Made by a program: the position numbers and the translations under genes. DNA of 7,654 nucleotides from Spirochaetota bacterium (GTDB taxonomy: Bacteria > Spirochaetota > Spirochaetia > Treponematales > Breznakiellaceae), in contig JAEXTK010000218.1 in the NCBI GenBank assembly GCA_023406985.1, forward strand, positions 1-7,654, in the 5' to 3' direction. A model generated the notes under the pieces. The model saw only the letters and a list, made by a program, of their open reading frames with translations. It was not told where the DNA came from and did not search any database. Shown piece by piece: positions 6,013 through 7,654 of this stretch. Position 1 is the first letter of the stretch; each line of letters begins with the position of its first letter.

Positions 6013-6024
6013 CAAAATAGTTGC
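6009..6024. promoter_or_regulatory. Operator-like box 2 (GCAAC-N6-GTTGC)
   Basis: This has the same arms and spacer length as box 1, centred 41 bp away (about four helical turns), and it overlaps the -35 box. Together the boxes bracket the promoter. Confidence 0.55.
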
Positions 6025-6093
6025 GTTTTAGTCAGGTTTTACCACCGCGGCGTTCGACCTCTCCGGCGGCCTTCCGAGGGCTGCGGACGCCGT

Positions 6094-7654
6094 TCAGCGC
6101 CCCGCGATCCGACCGCGGAACACCCGCGACGCCCAAAGTTCGTCGGAGACGATGTAGACGACGGTCGCCCGGTCGCCGAGGAACGAAAGGCGTATGCGGT
6201 CCGAGAAATCGCCCTCGAGGATCCGCGAATCGATAGAGAAGGTCCCGTCTTCCCAGCGCCCCTTGGAGGCGAAGTAGCCGCGTCCGGTCCGGGCGCTGAT
6301 CTTCGCCCTACCGTCCAGCCCTATCGGGATGACGTAGGTCCTTCCGCCGTATCGGTATTTCAGCGTCGCCGATCCCGATGCGAAGCGGAGCTCCAGCCAA
6401 CGCATGGCGAGGTCGTTGGGTTCAAGGCGGATCCGCTTGCCCGAGATGGACCGCGCGATTTCGGGAAGCGGAGGCGCGGCGCGCGTCGGCGGCGTCGCGA
6501 ACCGCGCGATCCGATCCGACAGCGCCTTGAAGCCCGCGGGATCTTCGGGCAAGGCCGAATCGGATCTCACCGCGGGAAGTATCAATTCGTTCGCGACCTC
6601 GATGAAGCCCGGAGCCCCCAGGCTCATGGGATGTTTCGCGGTCACCACGGCCACGATATCCTGCCGCGGCATCACGATGAGCATCTGACCGGCCGACCCG
6701 CTGGCGGCGTACATTCCGCCCGCCGCATCCACCCACCAGAGCCGGCTGTAGTAGGGATCACCCGACCCGGTACGGACGACGGGCTTGGCGGTCTCCCGCG
6801 CCCATTCTTCGGGCAGGATGCGCTCGCCGTCCCACATGCCGTTCCTGAGGTAGAGATATCCGATCTTGGCCAAGTCGCGGGGTGTGAGGAAGAGCCCGTC
6901 GTTCCCCATCGTATTTCCCGACGGATCGCTCCGCCACTCGAAATTTTCGATCCCGAGGGGGCGGAAAAGCTCGCGCGCGGCGAATTCCGAAACCTTCTTC
7001 CCGACGGAAGCGGCGAGGATGGCGGCGAGGATGCTCACGTCGCCGTCGCTGTAGTTGAACCGCGCGCCGGGCTCGGCCGCCAGGGGCAGGGCGAGCGCGA
7101 AGGCGGCCCAGTCGTCGCTCCGCAGCATTCGCCCGTGGGTCGCCGTGGGGCTGTTGAGGGGAAATTCCTCAAACTCCAGCCCGGAAGTCATGTTCAGAAG
7201 ATGCCGGATGGTCAGGGAATCCTTCAAGGCGCCGCTGGCGGCGCCGTGCGGAAGGTACGCAAGAGCGCGGTCGTCGATGCCGCGGATAGCCCCCTGCCCA
7301 ACGGCGACGCCGACCAGGGCGCCGAGGACGCTCTTGGTGACGGAATGGAGCTCGTGGCGGTAGGCGGGACCGTTCGGCGCGAAATAGACCTCGGCGATCA
7401 TCGTGCCGTGCCGAGCGATCAGGAAGCTGTCGATGTCGTCCAGATCGTACATCGTCGGGATGGTATCCAGGATGCGGGCGAGCTCCCGCGAATCCATGCC
7501 CTGGGCTTCCGGCGTGGAAGCGCGCCACCCGTGCGTCGGCCATTCCGCGGCCCCGCGCTTCGTCGCGGCCGGATCGTCCGCCGGCCTGGCCGCCGGCAGC
7601 GGAGACGCCGGCCGAACCGCCGGCTCCGCTGTCGCCATGGCCGCCGGCGTGGCC
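6094..7654 (-). CDS. Serine beta-lactamase-like hydrolase (PF00144 type), 5' end outside window
   Basis: Numbering from an internal ATG at 7638, 514 residues are visible. They begin with an Ala/Pro-rich linker (1-30), then WPTHGW..STPEAQGMDS (33-50), a common entry to this class. The catalytic SxxK is S99-V-T-K102 in HSVTKSVLGAL. The second motif is Y196-S-D198, where class C enzymes have Y-x-N, and the third region is GSAGQ (314-318). About 130 residues of beta-rich sequence follow (~385-514, including LEPNDLAMRWLELRF), a common C-terminal addition in environmental serine hydrolases. The frame stays open to base 7654 with more Ala/Pro codons and no ribosome binding site before 7638, so a signal peptide probably lies beyond the window and the protein is likely exported. 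It may act on esters, amides or peptidoglycan; true beta-lactam resistance is not implied. Confidence 0.8.
   Translation of the reverse strand, partial: ATPAAMATAEPAVRPASPLPAARPADDPAATKRGAAEWPTHGWRASTPEAQGMDSRELARILDTIPTMYDLDDIDSFLIARHGTMIAEVYFAPNGPAYRHELHSVTKSVLGALVGVAVGQGAIRGIDDRALAYLPHGAASGALKDSLTIRHLLNMTSGLEFEEFPLNSPTATHGRMLRSDDWAAFALALPLAAEPGARFNYSDGDVSILAAILAASVGKKVSEFAARELFRPLGIENFEWRSDPSGNTMGNDGLFLTPRDLAKIGYLYLRNGMWDGERILPEEWARETAKPVVRTGSGDPYYSRLWWVDAAGGMYAASGSAGQMLIVMPRQDIVAVVTAKHPMSLGAPGFIEVANELILPAVRSDSALPEDPAGFKALSDRIARFATPPTRAAPPLPEIARSISGKRIRLEPNDLAMRWLELRFASGSATLKYRYGGRTYVIPIGLDGRAKISARTGRGYFASKGRWEDGTFSIDSRILEGDFSDRIRLSFLGDRATVVYIVSDELWASRVFRGRIAGR

Noticed and set aside
6025..6093. 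Terminator of the serine hydrolase gene
   Set aside because: Several GC-rich partial complementarities exist but no clean stem followed by a U run.
7587..7648. Repeated 11-mer TGGCCGCCGGC near the right edge
   Set aside because: The copies are 51 bp apart, in frame, within an Ala/Pro linker; this looks like low-complexity coding sequence rather than a mobile or regulatory repeat.

Overview
The window reads as chromosomal DNA from a GC-rich bacterium. Most codons end in G or C, which produces long arginine-rich false frames on both strands. The Cache/HAMP membrane sensor suggests a Gram-negative-type cell. A spirochaete is possible from the mix of families, but nothing here fixes the lineage and I hold that loosely.

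Layout: (1) 1-227 is very GC-rich with no convincing gene. (2) 264-1157 (+) encodes a PlsC-superfamily acyltransferase, driven by a near-consensus promoter that leaves almost no leader. A 10-bp hairpin follows it. (3) 1241-5177 (+) is a tight four-gene operon that I recognise as siaABCD: a Cache-HAMP-PP2C phosphatase, a GHKL-like threonine kinase of the DUF6272 type, a DUF1987 phosphoprotein with the phosphorylatable Thr at residue 68, and a GGDEF diguanylate cyclase. The genes abut or overlap by 0, 7 and 4 nt. (4) 5191-5965 (-) holds an SRPBCC/AHSA1 protein followed by an ArsR-type repressor, overlapping by 11 nt. Their promoter carries two copies of GCAAC-N6-GTTGC. (5) 6094 to the right edge (-) is a serine beta-lactamase-like hydrolase whose N-terminus probably lies outside the window.

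How the genes work together: in the Pseudomonas aeruginosa Sia system, SiaB phosphorylates SiaC and the membrane phosphatase SiaA removes the phosphate. Unphosphorylated SiaC binds and activates SiaD, which makes c-di-GMP and promotes aggregation and biofilm. All key residues of that circuit are present here. The clearest departure is in SiaD: its N-terminal regulatory segment contains two copies of a ~31-residue helical motif (18/31 identical), which makes the protein longer than the Pseudomonas one as I recall it. The ArsR/SRPBCC pair looks like an independent, self-regulated unit. Most worth follow-up are the duplicated SiaD module, the twin operator boxes, and the recurring placement of promoters right against start codons.
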